Of a stretch of 64,000 nucleotides of DNA, positions 9,661-18,491 are shown piece after piece; position 1 is the first letter of the stretch, and each line of letters starts with the position of its first letter. Location of the stretch: NCBI GenBank assembly GCA_910577225.1, contig CAJTMV010000010.1, positions 40,114 through 104,113 on the forward strand. The letters run 5' to 3'. Both the position numbers and the translations under genes were made by a program. The notes under the pieces are model-generated. The model saw only the letters and a program-made list of their open reading frames with translations. It had not been told where the DNA came from and did not search any database. The DNA comes from an uncultured Eubacterium sp. GTDB lineage: Bacteria; Bacillota; Clostridia; Lachnospirales; Lachnospiraceae.

Positions 9661-10034
9661 TCATCCTCCTCATACAAAAGGGTAAGTAAATCTGTCAGTT
9701 TTTCCAGTTTGATGCCAGACGAACGGGCAATCTCCACTGCTTCTGCAAATTTTTCTTCGATCTTTTTCTGCTGCTCTTCTAAATAAAAATCCTGATTTTG
9801 CGCCGATACATAACACCCTTTTCCTGCCGTGGTTTCAATAAAGCCGTCCTCCTGCAACGTGGCATACGCTTTTTGAACCGTTAAAATGCTAATGTGTAAA
9901 GATTTTGCCAAAGCCCGTACAGAGGGGATCGCTTCGCCGGTTTTTAATTCTCCGCTCATAATCGCCGCTTTGATCTGTGCAGAAATTTGCTCGTATAAAG
10001 GCCGGCTTGCCTTGTTGCTTACTATAATTTCCAA
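9657..10034 (-). CDS. GntR-family regulator (cassette 1, YtrA-like)
   Basis: A 125-aa repressor with an N-terminal winged helix (PLYEQISAQIKAAIMSGELK, then IPSVRALAKSLHISILTV) and only a short C-terminal helix for dimerisation, as in the YtrA subgroup. A TTG start at 10034 with GGTGAG just upstream gives the normal length. The open frame to 10109 would include the promoter. It likely represses its own ABC operon through the inverted repeat next to its promoter and lets go under cell-envelope stress. Confidence 0.82.
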   Translation of the reverse strand: MEIIVSNKASRPLYEQISAQIKAAIMSGELKTGEAIPSVRALAKSLHISILTVQKAYATLQEDGFIETTAGKGCYVSAQNQDFYLEEQQKKIEEKFAEAVEIARSSGIKLEKLTDLLTLLYEEDE

Positions 10035-10056
10035 CTTCTCACCGCCATTCTGTACC

Positions 10057-10109
10057 GTACTGTTATGTAGCAACAAGTACAGTATAGAACAGATGCATTG
10101 AATTGTCAA
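10057..10109 (-). promoter_or_regulatory. Sigma-A promoter and operator of GntR-ABC cassette 1
   Basis: On the minus strand TTGACA (10104-10109) and TATACT (10081-10086) are exactly 17 bases apart, a near-perfect sigma-A promoter. Just downstream lies an inverted repeat, GTACTGTT and AACAAGTAC (10057-10064, 10072-10080), well placed to be the operator of the GntR protein. Confidence 0.75.
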
Positions 10110-10153
10110 TAGGAATCCTTCGTTGCAGCCTGACTGGCGTCCGGAAACGTTCG

Positions 10154-10567
10154 CTATAACACCATCAGCAGTGTCCCAATGCCTATCAGCACACAGCCAG
10201 CCAGCGACCGGATCGTTAATTCTTCATGCAGAAACCAGAAAGCAAATAAAATGGTAAACACAACGCTCAGCTTATCTACCGGAACCACCCTGGTCGCCTT
10301 TCCAATCTGTAATGCCCGGTAATAGCACAGCCAGGAGGCTCCGGTTGCCAGCCCGGAAAGAATCAGAAATATCCAGCTCTTTTTACTAATTTGTGTCATT
10401 TCGTTCTGCGTATTGGTCAGAAACACCATCCCCCATGCCATAATGACTACAACAACCGTCCGTATTGCAGTGGCAAGATTCGAATTTACGCCGTCTATGC
10501 CAATTTTCGCCAGTATGGAAGTCAGCGCCGCGAAAATCGCAGACAATAGTGCAAATAAAAACCACAT
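10154..10567 (-). CDS. Small EamA/DMT-family transporter
   Basis: A 137-aa protein with about five hydrophobic helices, the half-size form of the drug/metabolite transporter family (one EamA unit, EmrE-like). It opens with MWFLFALLSAIFAALTSILA and includes the conserved GASWLCYYRALQIG and VVPVDKLSVVFT. Half-size members work as dimers. The substrate is not predictable. It lies between the two defence-type modules but on its own, and ends about 45 bases before the promoter of cassette 1. Confidence 0.8.
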   Translation of the reverse strand: MWFLFALLSAIFAALTSILAKIGIDGVNSNLATAIRTVVVVIMAWGMVFLTNTQNEMTQISKKSWIFLILSGLATGASWLCYYRALQIGKATRVVPVDKLSVVFTILFAFWFLHEELTIRSLAGCVLIGIGTLLMVL

Positions 10568-10771
10568 ATCCTTGTTACTCCTCTCTCACATTTGCTCTGG
10601 TCTATTATAGTATTTCCATACACTTTTAACAAGAATTATGAAAGAACAGACTGTCTGCATGCGCCGCCCTGCATTCAAAATTTGTAACTCTTCCCGCATC
10701 GCATACGACATTCCCGCATGCGGCCTAACGATGGTTTTTATTAAAAACCAATGGAAATCCGCGGCTTTCGG

Positions 10772-10780
10772 TGCTATAAT
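10772..10780 (+). promoter_or_regulatory. Extended -10 promoter of the response regulator gene
   Basis: TGC directly before TATAAT (10775-10780) forms a strong extended -10 element. It lies inside the longer open frame beginning at 10751, so the ATG there would precede the transcript start. This supports the TTG start at 10820. Confidence 0.55.
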
Positions 10781-10819
10781 GGTTATCAGATATTATTCAG
10801 AAAGTCAGAGGTATTCCTT

Positions 10820-11527
10820 TTGCATACAAATATTCTGATCGTCGAAGACGATAATGACATCAATAAAATGTTAAACGAACTGCTCACCCTGAACGGCTAC
10901 CATACCATTCAGGCGTTTTCTGGTACGGAAGCGCTGCTGCATTTAAAAAACGATACTCCCGCCGCCGTCATTTTAGACCTGATGCTGCCCGGCATGACTG
11001 GGGAAGAGCTGCTCTCACATATAAAAACGACCTGGAAAGATACCGCTGTCATCGTAGCTTCTGCAAAAGAAGATACCGCCACACGCATTTCACTGCTGCG
11101 CGCCGGAGCAGACGATTACATTACCAAGCCATTTGACACCGAAGAACTGCTCGCCCGCCTGGAAGCGGTATTAAGGCGCAGCCAGAAGCAGACGGCCGTA
11201 CCTGCAGACAGCTGTTATCCCATCCAGGCGGCCTGTGTCCGCTACAAAAATCTCACCATGTATCCGGATAATTATACCGTATTTGCCGACGATACGGAGC
11301 TGCCTCTTACCAGGCGGGAATATCTGATTCTGGAGCTTTTGATGTCACATCCTGAGAAAGTCTTTACGAAAAGCAATATTTATGAATCGGTATGGAACGA
11401 AGAATTTTTAGGGGAAGATAACGCCGTAAACGTACACATCAGCAATATCCGGCAAAAGCTGGCAAAGCTCTGCCCGCAGGAAACTTATATCCGCACGGTC
11501 TGGGGGATTGGATTTAAAATGGACTGA
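10820..11527 (+). CDS. OmpR-family response regulator
   Basis: A 235-aa regulator. The receiver domain (1-120) has the acidic pocket EDDND, the phospho-acceptor Asp in LDLMLPG near residue 53, and the conserved Lys in YITKPFDTEELLARL. The C-terminal winged helix (about 140-235) ends with VHISNIRQKL and RTVWGIGFKM. The TTG start has AGAGGT about 8 bases upstream. It is the first gene of a regulator, ABC ATPase, permease, kinase set and probably activates the ABC genes when a peptide antibiotic or envelope stress is sensed. Confidence 0.9.
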   Translation: MHTNILIVEDDNDINKMLNELLTLNGYHTIQAFSGTEALLHLKNDTPAAVILDLMLPGMTGEELLSHIKTTWKDTAVIVASAKEDTATRISLLRAGADDYITKPFDTEELLARLEAVLRRSQKQTAVPADSCYPIQAACVRYKNLTMYPDNYTVFADDTELPLTRREYLILELLMSHPEKVFTKSNIYESVWNEEFLGEDNAVNVHISNIRQKLAKLCPQETYIRTVWGIGFKMD

Positions 11528-11544
11528 CCGTTCAATCTTTATAC

Positions 11545-11591
11545 TTTCTTAATACTTTTCCTAATGTTTCTAAACAACTGGCAGGTATACT
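11545..11591 (+). promoter_or_regulatory. Direct-repeat operator and -10 before the ABC genes
   Basis: Three related 10-mers, TTTCTTAATA (11545), TTTCCTAATG (11557) and TTTCTAAACA (11567), lie at 10-12 base steps immediately before TATACT (11586-11591). OmpR-type regulators bind such direct repeats, often in place of a good -35, so this is a plausible target for the adjacent regulator. The -35 itself is poor. Confidence 0.45.
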
Positions 11592-11648
11592 ATCACTATC
11601 AGCAAACAACACATCTGTCTTTGGATGTAACAACGAAAGGAAACCGTT

Positions 11649-12545
11649 ATGGAATATGTATTGCAAACACAATCTCTCACAAAAATCTACAGCCATGCAA
11701 AAGTCGTGGACGCAGTAAGTATGCATGTACAAAAAGGCAGTATTTACGGCTTTATCGGAAAAAACGGCGCCGGAAAAACGACCTTTATGCGAATGGCTGC
11801 AGGACTTGCGGCCCCAGACGCCGGTTCGATGACGTTGTTTGGTTCCAGTGATCTGGAAAAACAGCGCATCCGTATTGGTACTCTGATCGAACATCCCGGC
11901 TTTTATCCCGGTATGACCGCATATGACAATCTCGAGACCATACGCATCAGTCTCGGCATCCCCAACCGTAACCGTATCAAAGAACTGCTCGAACTGACCG
12001 GACTTGCGGACACAGCGAAAAAGAAAGCAAAGCATTTTTCCATGGGTATGAAGCAGCGTCTTGGAATAGCGATATCCCTGTTAAGGAATCCGGATTTTCT
12101 CATTCTGGATGAACCGATCAACGGTCTGGACCCTGCCGGGATTAAGGAAGTGCGCGATTTGCTGCTGCGGCTGAACCGTGAAAAGCAGATTACGATTCTG
12201 ATATCCAGCCATATCCTTGGAGAACTCTCCAAAATTGCCACCCACTACGGCATTATTCGAAACGGTTCATTAATTGAAGAATTTGATAACCACGAGCTCA
12301 TGCAGCGCTGCCGCAGATGTCTCAGGCTTACCGTCGATCAGCCGCAGCAGGCTGCCGGTATTTTGGAGCGTACATTAAACATTCACAATTATGACGTACC
12401 CGAACCTGGTATCCTTCGTATCTTTGAACGGCTGGAAGACAGCGCCTTGATTAACCGGACACTAATTCTAAACGATATCAGTCTGTGCGAAAGCCGGCTG
12501 ACCGGACAGGATCTGGAAGGTTATTTTATGGAACTTGTGAACTGA
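11649..12545 (+). CDS. ABC transporter ATPase (BcrA-like)
   Basis: A 298-aa ATPase with Walker A GKNGAGKTT near residue 40, signature HFSMGMKQRLG, Walker B FLILDEP followed by INGLDPAGI, and the switch His in ILISSHIL. The INGLDP reading is typical of bacitracin/lantibiotic self-protection ATPases (BcrA, SpaF type). It partners with the permease 28 bases downstream. It likely removes a cationic or lipid-II-binding peptide from the membrane, as inferred from the family and the two-component neighbours. Confidence 0.88.
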   Translation: MEYVLQTQSLTKIYSHAKVVDAVSMHVQKGSIYGFIGKNGAGKTTFMRMAAGLAAPDAGSMTLFGSSDLEKQRIRIGTLIEHPGFYPGMTAYDNLETIRISLGIPNRNRIKELLELTGLADTAKKKAKHFSMGMKQRLGIAISLLRNPDFLILDEPINGLDPAGIKEVRDLLLRLNREKQITILISSHILGELSKIATHYGIIRNGSLIEEFDNHELMQRCRRCLRLTVDQPQQAAGILERTLNIHNYDVPEPGILRIFERLEDSALINRTLILNDISLCESRLTGQDLEGYFMELVN

Positions 12546-12572
12546 TCATCGTTATTTTAGGAGGAAAAAGAA

Positions 12573-13406
12573 ATGCTTCGTTTATTTCATGCCGAGCTCT
12601 ATAAATTAAAAAAAGGAAAGAGCCTTTATGCCTGTGCCATCGTAACCGCGGCCTTCGTATTACTCGTATATGGAATGCTGTTTCTGGCTGACAATATTCA
12701 AAAAGGAAACCTGGAAAACGGGACCGGCGGCGTAATCATATCTGCAGATGGTTCGAATCCGGAGGAAATATCCGGTTCAATCCTGGAATCGTTCAGCGTG
12801 ACAGATATGATGCAGGAAGTCTTTTCCAGCGACTTTCTGGGATGCATCCTCGCCATTTTTGTGTGCATTTTTGTCGTCAGTGAATTTAACAGCGGCATGC
12901 TGAAAAATATTGTCGGAAAAGGCTGCCCGCGCAGCATCATTTATCTGGCCAAACTGTCCGCAGCCGTTCTCGCGTCTTTTTTCATCGCTCTGACCGGCGT
13001 AGCCGCAGCCCTGATTTTTGGGCGGCTGTTTCTCGGCGCTGACACATTTTCAGCAGCTTTTTGGAAACAGCTGCCTGCATATATCGTTCTGCAGCTTTTT
13101 ATGACCGCAGCCGCGGCTTCTTTGTTTGCCATGATCAGCGAATGCAGTCGGACGATTGCCGGAGGCATTGCGATCGGAATCTGCTGCTCCGCATTTTCTG
13201 CGCTCCTGTTAAACATCATCGATATGCAGTTTGCCGACAGCAATTTTATCCCTTCCATGCTCTGGCCGCTGACAAGAATGTCCAGTTTCCCGACAGGCGG
13301 AGTTACAATGGGCTACGCCACAGAATCGATCCTGGTCGCATTGTTCTGGATCCTTCTGACAACCGGTTTCGGCGTCTGGCACTTTGTGAAGACAGATATT
13401 AAATAA
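12573..13406 (+). CDS. ABC-2 type permease (BcrB/lantibiotic-immunity-like)
   Basis: A 277-aa membrane protein with about six helices. The first helix begins after a basic MLRLFHAELYKLKKGK start, and a large outside loop (about 50-90) follows it. An ABC-2 type EFNSGMLKNIVGKGCPR cytosolic loop lies after helix 2. It is preceded by a strong site (AGGAGGAAAAAG). With the upstream ATPase it forms the exporter of this module. Confidence 0.85.
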   Translation: MLRLFHAELYKLKKGKSLYACAIVTAAFVLLVYGMLFLADNIQKGNLENGTGGVIISADGSNPEEISGSILESFSVTDMMQEVFSSDFLGCILAIFVCIFVVSEFNSGMLKNIVGKGCPRSIIYLAKLSAAVLASFFIALTGVAAALIFGRLFLGADTFSAAFWKQLPAYIVLQLFMTAAAASLFAMISECSRTIAGGIAIGICCSAFSALLLNIIDMQFADSNFIPSMLWPLTRMSSFPTGGVTMGYATESILVALFWILLTTGFGVWHFVKTDIK

Positions 13407-13462
13407 TTTACGATTCGTTACATACCTAACAATCAAATACTTCTATTCAACAGGAGAATCTC

Positions 13463-14392
13463 ATGGAACTGCTGATTGCCGCAATTACTCTGCTGTTGCT
13501 GATCGGGACGGGCATACTCGCTGCCCGTCTTGGCTGTTATAAAAAGCAGAACGAACATCTTTTACAGGAACTGGAGCTGGTAAAACAGGAAGAAACCAAT
13601 ATCCTTTTTACCTGCGTTTCCTCTGTCGGACGGACACAGGATATCGTTTGCGCTTTGAACGAGCTGCTGGAGCGGCACAGACAGATCAAAGAACGGCTGC
13701 TTCGGGAAAACCGCAGTTATCGCCAAAGTATTACAAGTATTTCTCATGATATCCGTACTCCGCTTACTTCTGCCAAAGGATACATGCAGATGCTGCGCTG
13801 CGAAAGCCTTCCGATGCAAAAACGCAGCGAATATGCAAAAATCGTGGAACAGCGGCTGGATACGCTGACCGATATGCTGGACCAGCTGTTTTTATATACG
13901 CGCATCGAGGCTGGCGAGCTGCCTCTGACGATTGAAAAAATCAATCTCACAAATCTGTTTGCAGATACCATTTCCATGTTCTACGATGATTTTTTAAGTA
14001 AAAACTGCGAACCAGACGTGCAGATCGCACAGACCCCCTGCCACATTCAGGCTGACCGGCAGGCCCTGATCCGGATTGTGGAAAATCTGTTAAAAAACGC
14101 GCTGATTCATGGTACCGGAGACTATGAGCTGTCCCTGATGATCCGGCATTCCTGTGCATGTATGCGGATCGCAAACCGTACCGACAGCATCGAACCGTCA
14201 GACATCGACTATATTTTTGACCGTTTTTATACGACAGACCTTTCCAGAAGCCGCAAGACTACCGGCCTTGGTCTTGCGATCGTCAAAGAGCTGACACAGC
14301 AGATGGGCGGAACGGTCGCCGCAGCTTTGGATGATTCTGTTTTTTCGATTGAAGTATGTTTTTGTTTACTGGCGTCCGATGCAGTCCATTAA
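13463..14392 (+). CDS. Sensor histidine kinase
   Basis: A 309-aa kinase with a single N-terminal membrane helix (about 3-24) and almost no external domain, followed by a coiled linker and the catalytic core. Motifs seen are the H-box SISHDIRTPLTSAKGYMQ, N-box ENLLKNALIHG and the G-box TTGLGLAIVKEL. Kinases without an external sensor usually take their signal from a membrane partner; here the ABC permease next door is the obvious candidate. It pairs with the response regulator at 10820. Confidence 0.88.
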   Translation: MELLIAAITLLLLIGTGILAARLGCYKKQNEHLLQELELVKQEETNILFTCVSSVGRTQDIVCALNELLERHRQIKERLLRENRSYRQSITSISHDIRTPLTSAKGYMQMLRCESLPMQKRSEYAKIVEQRLDTLTDMLDQLFLYTRIEAGELPLTIEKINLTNLFADTISMFYDDFLSKNCEPDVQIAQTPCHIQADRQALIRIVENLLKNALIHGTGDYELSLMIRHSCACMRIANRTDSIEPSDIDYIFDRFYTTDLSRSRKTTGLGLAIVKELTQQMGGTVAAALDDSVFSIEVCFCLLASDAVH

Positions 14393-14432
14393 AAAGTGTA
14401 AAGCCTGTCGGTTGTTCCACAGGCTTTACACT
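14391..14432 (-). terminator. Convergent terminator after the kinase and cassette 2
   Basis: A perfect 14-base inverted repeat (14395-14408 and 14419-14432, AGTGTAAAGCCTGT and complement) with a 10-base loop lies between convergent genes. On the minus strand it is followed by five T's, so it chiefly ends cassette 2. Confidence 0.8.
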
Positions 14433-14494
14433 CTGTCCATATGTGACTCTGTCCTATCTCAGTTTCAAAAAGCGTTCTGCAGTTTTACCCTGTG

Positions 14495-15286
14495 TTACTC
14501 CAGATTCAGATGCTTTTGCACAATCACCCGGCAGATCGTATAATAAACGGCCGTCCAAAAAAGTACCAGCAGACATCCTCCGCCCATCGCCCAGACCGCT
14601 TCATGCGCGTCAGCGACCGACGTATACACGAAAAATCCAACTGCAACCGCGATCAGAGAAACAATCTGACTCATATAATACAGGCCGATTCCCGCCGCAA
14701 TCCCACACGCCCCTTTGGAACGATGGAACAGCTGTCCGATGGAGCTTCCTGCAAAAAACAGCAGCAGCGCATTCAGGCATCCCAAAACAGCCATCACTGC
14801 GAAAAACAGAAGAAAGACCGCGTCTGGTATGCGTAATTGTGCAGCTGTGTCTGCCACCGCTATTTTGATCACTTCCATGATCTGTCCGATCGAAGTCCCG
14901 TCTATGACTATTCCAATCGAACAAAAAGATAACAGGCATAAAACGGCGGTCAGAAATAAATACGCAAAAGATACCACAATCTTTACATGTAAAATATGCG
15001 TTGTTTTCACCGGCAGCGTATGTGTCAGATATCCCTGTTCGGAATACATCGATTTATAAAAACGGAAACAAAGATAAATAAAATTCACAATAACGACAAC
15101 AATCACCGTCATTCCATAAAGCGCGCATGCAATCATAAATATGGATTGAAAAACGCGTGCGTTTGCAAATCTGCTCAGATAGTAAATGGCAATCATTAAT
15201 GTGGTTGCGGCCACAAGCGCCCCATACATTCCCGCGACCACTTTCCCCTGTATTTTCGCTTCGTGTCTGAATAATTTTCCTAACAT
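14495..15286 (-). CDS. ABC permease (cassette 2)
   Basis: A 263-aa membrane protein with about six helices. It starts MLGKLFRHEAKIQGK and carries YSEQGYLTHTLPVKTTHILH in the loop after helix 2, a phrase typical of permeases that follow GntR-ATPase pairs in Lachnospiraceae. It overlaps the ATPase gene by 7 bases. The substrate is unknown; with its ATPase it probably answers to cell-envelope stress. Confidence 0.8.
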   Translation of the reverse strand: MLGKLFRHEAKIQGKVVAGMYGALVAATTLMIAIYYLSRFANARVFQSIFMIACALYGMTVIVVVIVNFIYLCFRFYKSMYSEQGYLTHTLPVKTTHILHVKIVVSFAYLFLTAVLCLLSFCSIGIVIDGTSIGQIMEVIKIAVADTAAQLRIPDAVFLLFFAVMAVLGCLNALLLFFAGSSIGQLFHRSKGACGIAAGIGLYYMSQIVSLIAVAVGFFVYTSVADAHEAVWAMGGGCLLVLFWTAVYYTICRVIVQKHLNLE

Positions 15287-15978
15287 CTGAATACCTCCCT
15301 GAAATATGCATCCACCGATTTTCCTTCTTTACTTCGAATATCGTCCACCGACGCATGCTGTACAATGCGTCCGTCCTGGATAAACACCACCTCATCCAGT
15401 ATATTCTCAATATCTGAGATCAGATGCGTCGATATCAGAACCGAAGCCTCCGGCTCATAGTTGGACAGAATCGTGTTTAAAATATAATCTCTTGCCGCCG
15501 GATCGACACCGGCGATCGGTTCATCCAGCACATACAATTTTGCCTTGCGGCTCATAACGAGTACAAGCTGTACTTTTTCCTTCGTTCCTTTGGATAAGGT
15601 TTTTAACGGATCCTGTACACTGATATTCAGCTTTTTCAGCATATCCAGCGCACGGTCCTGCTCAAAATCCTCATAAAAATCATGAAAAAACGCTATCACA
15701 TCCCGAACTCTCTGGTTCATATTCAGATACGTCTGATCCGGCAGATAAGAAATCGATCTCTTGCTGGAAACGCCGATGTTCTCTCCGCAAAACAAAAGCT
15801 CTCCTCCTGACGGTACGAGCAGTCCGTTGATCATCTTTATCAGCGTCGTCTTCCCGCTGCCGTTCGGCCCGAGCACTCCGATAATATGACCGCTCTCCAG
15901 CTTTAAATCGATCTGTTTTAATACTTCTTTTGTCTTAAAACGTTTTGTCAGTTTTCTACACTCTAATAACGTACTCAT
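15280..15978 (-). CDS. ABC transporter ATPase (cassette 2, YtrB-like)
   Basis: A 232-aa ATPase: Walker A GPNGSGKTTL near residue 36, signature TLSKGTKEKVQ, Walker B LYVLDEPIAGVDP, switch His in VLISTHL. It is shorter than the ATPase of cassette 1 because it lacks the C-terminal extension. It overlaps the regulator gene by 4 bases and the permease by 7, so all three are translationally coupled. Confidence 0.88.
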   Translation of the reverse strand: MSTLLECRKLTKRFKTKEVLKQIDLKLESGHIIGVLGPNGSGKTTLIKMINGLLVPSGGELLFCGENIGVSSKRSISYLPDQTYLNMNQRVRDVIAFFHDFYEDFEQDRALDMLKKLNISVQDPLKTLSKGTKEKVQLVLVMSRKAKLYVLDEPIAGVDPAARDYILNTILSNYEPEASVLISTHLISDIENILDEVVFIQDGRIVQHASVDDIRSKEGKSVDAYFREVFRC

Positions 15979-16346
15979 ACTTCCTCCCCTTCCAGAAACT
16001 GCTGCATCAGCGACATCATTTCTTCCTTTTCATATCCAAGCTGCTGCATACTTTCCAAAAACAGCTGGATTTTTTCTTTTGCAATCTCTGTTTTCAACGT
16101 CTCTATCATTTTCTGATCCTCCGTAATAAATCGCCCGCTCGTGCGTCTGGAATAGACAAGTCCTGTCCGTTCCAGCTCCGCAAACGCCCGCTGCATCGTA
16201 TTCGGATTTACCGCCGCCTCCGCAGCCAGCTCGCGGACAGACGGCAGTTTCCCGCCTGGTTCATACTTCCCACTGATAATATCCATGCGGATACGCTCTA
16301 CAATCTGTACGAAAATCGGCCGGTCTGTATCAAGATTCCATGGCAT
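15975..16346 (-). CDS. GntR-family regulator (cassette 2, YtrA-like)
   Basis: A 123-aa repressor with a winged-helix domain (PIFVQIVERIRMDIISGKY, GGKLPSVRELAAEAAVNPNT) and the short YtrA-type tail. It is a paralogue of the regulator at 9657 and leads a matching regulator-ATPase-permease operon. It probably binds the inverted repeat overlapping its own -10. Confidence 0.85.
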   Translation of the reverse strand: MPWNLDTDRPIFVQIVERIRMDIISGKYEPGGKLPSVRELAAEAAVNPNTMQRAFAELERTGLVYSRRTSGRFITEDQKMIETLKTEIAKEKIQLFLESMQQLGYEKEEMMSLMQQFLEGEEV

Positions 16347-16375
16347 ATGTTCACCTCATTTCTTTTTGTATCTCT

Positions 16376-16415
16376 GTACTAGTTGAATAATACACTAATA
16401 CAACAGAAAAGTCAA
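16376..16415 (-). promoter_or_regulatory. Sigma-A promoter and operator of GntR-ABC cassette 2
   Basis: On the minus strand TTGACT (16410-16415) and TATTAT (16387-16392) are 17 bases apart. An inverted repeat GTACTAGT and ACTAATAC (16376-16383, 16394-16401; one mismatch) spans the -10, as expected for repression by the cassette's GntR protein. The GTACT half-site recalls that of cassette 1. Confidence 0.7.
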
Positions 16416-16426
16416 TACAAAAAATA

Positions 16427-16458
16427 AAAAAGCACTGGATTTTTTTCCAATGCTTTTT
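16427..16458 (-). terminator. Terminator of the thiamine operon
   Basis: A 13-base stem with one mismatch (AAAAAGCACTGGA, 16427-16439, with 16446-16458) is followed on the minus strand by a long T-rich run (complement of 16418-16431). It ends transcription coming from thiE. Confidence 0.75.
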
Positions 16459-16461
16459 CTC

Positions 16462-16560
16462 TCAACGATATCCGCGATTCACTTTTTCACGCCAGTCCTC
16501 CAAAGTCTCCCGTACGGTCTGTTCCAGGGAAATCTGCGGTATCCATCCCGTTCTCTCATT
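16462..16560 (-). pseudogene. C-terminal fragment of a sugar-nucleotide dehydratase/epimerase
   Basis: Directly after the thiE stop, in another frame, about 32 codons read ERTGWIPQISLEQTVRETL and then a short basic end before TGA at 16462. This resembles the extreme C-terminus of GDP-mannose 4,6-dehydratase and related extended SDR enzymes (GW.P.I.LEQT). No N-terminal part is present; the frame runs back into thiE. It is either a leftover from a rearrangement or a chance frame. Confidence 0.45.
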
Positions 16561-17164
16561 CCTGTCTGTCTTTCTGTATCTGATATTGTTTTAGTCTGTT
16601 TTGCGTGTCGGTATGACGCATGCAGTCTGACATGATACAGATTCCATATGCGCCAGCCTGTATACATGCGGCGGCATTCTTTGGATGTATGCCGCCAATC
16701 GCATAGACCGGCAGAGCCGATGCCTGACATACTTCCCGCAGGAACTCCAGGCCTCGCGGCTCCACGCCCGGCTTGCAGGCTGTCTCAAAGACATGTCCGG
16801 CAGTCAGATAGGATGCCCCTGCGTTCTGTGCAAGCTGCGCCTGTTCCACACTATGTATGGACGCCCCCAGAATCGCAAACCGGGACTTTTGCTGCTGCTT
16901 CATTGATAATAACAGCGGCAGCGGCAGATGCAGCGCCTTTGCCCCAAGCTGTATGGCAGTTTCCGTATAAGTATGCAGGATACATAAAACATGGTGATGC
17001 GCGCAGATCTCCATAACTCCTGCCGCAAGCTGTTTGTATTCGTCTTGCGGCAGATCTTTTTCTCTGACAATAATTGCTTCCGGCCCTGCCAGCGCAATCT
17101 GTTCGATCTGTGCAAAATAATCCTGCGCGGCCAGATGCCGGTTAGTGATACAGCGTATGTTCAT
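16556..17164 (-). CDS. thiE: Thiamine phosphate synthase family protein
   Basis: A 202-aa TIM-barrel protein of the ThiE/TenI family. ThiE joins HMP pyrophosphate to the thiazole phosphate to give thiamine phosphate. Seen are EAIIVREKDL near residue 33, HLPLPLLL, the substrate loop region GHVFETACKPGVEPRG and the phosphate-binding end YAIGGIHPKNAA. TenI-type thiazole tautomerases share this fold and the short length, so the exact step is uncertain. It follows thiH by 23 bases and is the last gene of the operon. Confidence 0.75.
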   Translation of the reverse strand: MNIRCITNRHLAAQDYFAQIEQIALAGPEAIIVREKDLPQDEYKQLAAGVMEICAHHHVLCILHTYTETAIQLGAKALHLPLPLLLSMKQQQKSRFAILGASIHSVEQAQLAQNAGASYLTAGHVFETACKPGVEPRGLEFLREVCQASALPVYAIGGIHPKNAAACIQAGAYGICIMSDCMRHTDTQNRLKQYQIQKDRQE

Positions 17165-17187
17165 GTATGTCTCTCCTAAACCATGTG

Positions 17188-18444
17188 CTATGACACATAA
17201 ATATAGTCGTTTAATACCGGCTGCAGTCCTTGTACTGCCATATCCCGATACATGTCGTCAAAGCTCCTGTCATCTGAGATTTCAAACTGCTCGTCGCCCG
17301 TTTCCGCTTCGTCTGTTCCATGATATTTGCTTTCATGATCGCCGATCCCCGTCGATACGCCTGCAGATACTTTGGTCGCCGCGATTTTTACAATACCGTC
17401 TCTGAACTGTTTCTGCTCTCTGGACGATACCGTAATGCCTACATATGGCAAAAAGATCCGATAGGCGCACAGTATCTGGCATAGCTGCTTTTCCTGCACA
17501 TCCTGCGGATGAATCCGGCCATTATTAACAATCGGTCTGAGCCTTGGACAAGACAGCGAATATTCCACGTAAGGATATTTTCGCTGCAGATACCAGACAT
17601 GCAGCGCGGAAGCCAGCGCGTCCTTACGAAAATCAGACAGCCCCAGCAGCGCGGAGCATGCAACTCCGCGCATCCCGCCCAGAATGGCCCGCTCCTGTGC
17701 CTCAAAGCGATAAGGAAATACGCGTTTATGTCCCATTAAATGCAGCTTTTCATACTGCACCGCGTCATACGTCTCCTGAAAAACCGTAATATAATCTGCC
17801 CCGCATGCATGCAGATAGCGGTAATCCTCGCTGTTTACCGGATATATCTCAAGACCGACATTGCGGAAATATCCGGCTGCCAGTCTGCAGGCTTCTCCGA
17901 TATAGGCAATATCGCTCATGCTGTGGCTCTCACCGGTCAGAATCAGAATCTCTTCCATACCAGAATCCGCGATTACCTGCATTTCCTGCCTGATCTCTTC
18001 CATTGTGAGTTTTTTGCGGGAAATATCATTGTAACAGTTAAATCCGCAGTACACGCAATAATTCTCGCAATAATTGGCGATATAAAGCGGCGTAAACAAA
18101 TATACCGTATTTCCAAAGTGCCTGCCTGTCTCATATTTGGCCTTTGCCGCCATCTCTTCCAGATGCGGCAGCGCAGCCGGAGACAGCAGCGCCTTAAAGT
18201 CTTCGATCGTACATGTCTCATGCAGCAGCGCCCGCCGCACATCAGCGTCGGTATATGATTCATATGCATAGCTGTTCATCTGACCGAGCACTTTTTCCAT
18301 AATATCCGAAGAAATACGCTCCATCCCTTCCATATACTGCATCGCATCCGTCCTTGCAGCCGGATCATTTTCGATCCGATGCTTTTTCTCCAGCGCCTGC
18401 TTCGACAATTTATCTGAATCTACAAAAAACTGATTTTCCGACAA
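17188..18444 (-). CDS. thiH: 2-iminoacetate synthase (tyrosine lyase) ThiH
   Basis: A 418-aa radical SAM enzyme that splits tyrosine to dehydroglycine and p-cresol for thiazole formation under anaerobic conditions. The cluster motif is CENYCVYC (C-x3-C-x2-C) in the YIANYCENYCVYCGFNC stretch, followed by the ThiH C-terminal (BATS) region. Length is normal for the anaerobic ThiH type. It lies 48 bases downstream of thiG. Confidence 0.92.
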   Translation of the reverse strand: MSENQFFVDSDKLSKQALEKKHRIENDPAARTDAMQYMEGMERISSDIMEKVLGQMNSYAYESYTDADVRRALLHETCTIEDFKALLSPAALPHLEEMAAKAKYETGRHFGNTVYLFTPLYIANYCENYCVYCGFNCYNDISRKKLTMEEIRQEMQVIADSGMEEILILTGESHSMSDIAYIGEACRLAAGYFRNVGLEIYPVNSEDYRYLHACGADYITVFQETYDAVQYEKLHLMGHKRVFPYRFEAQERAILGGMRGVACSALLGLSDFRKDALASALHVWYLQRKYPYVEYSLSCPRLRPIVNNGRIHPQDVQEKQLCQILCAYRIFLPYVGITVSSREQKQFRDGIVKIAATKVSAGVSTGIGDHESKYHGTDEAETGDEQFEISDDRSFDDMYRDMAVQGLQPVLNDYIYVS

Positions 18445-18491
18445 ATGGTTCTCCTTCTTTCTTTTTATTTTCGTCTCATGTGACGCACCCG

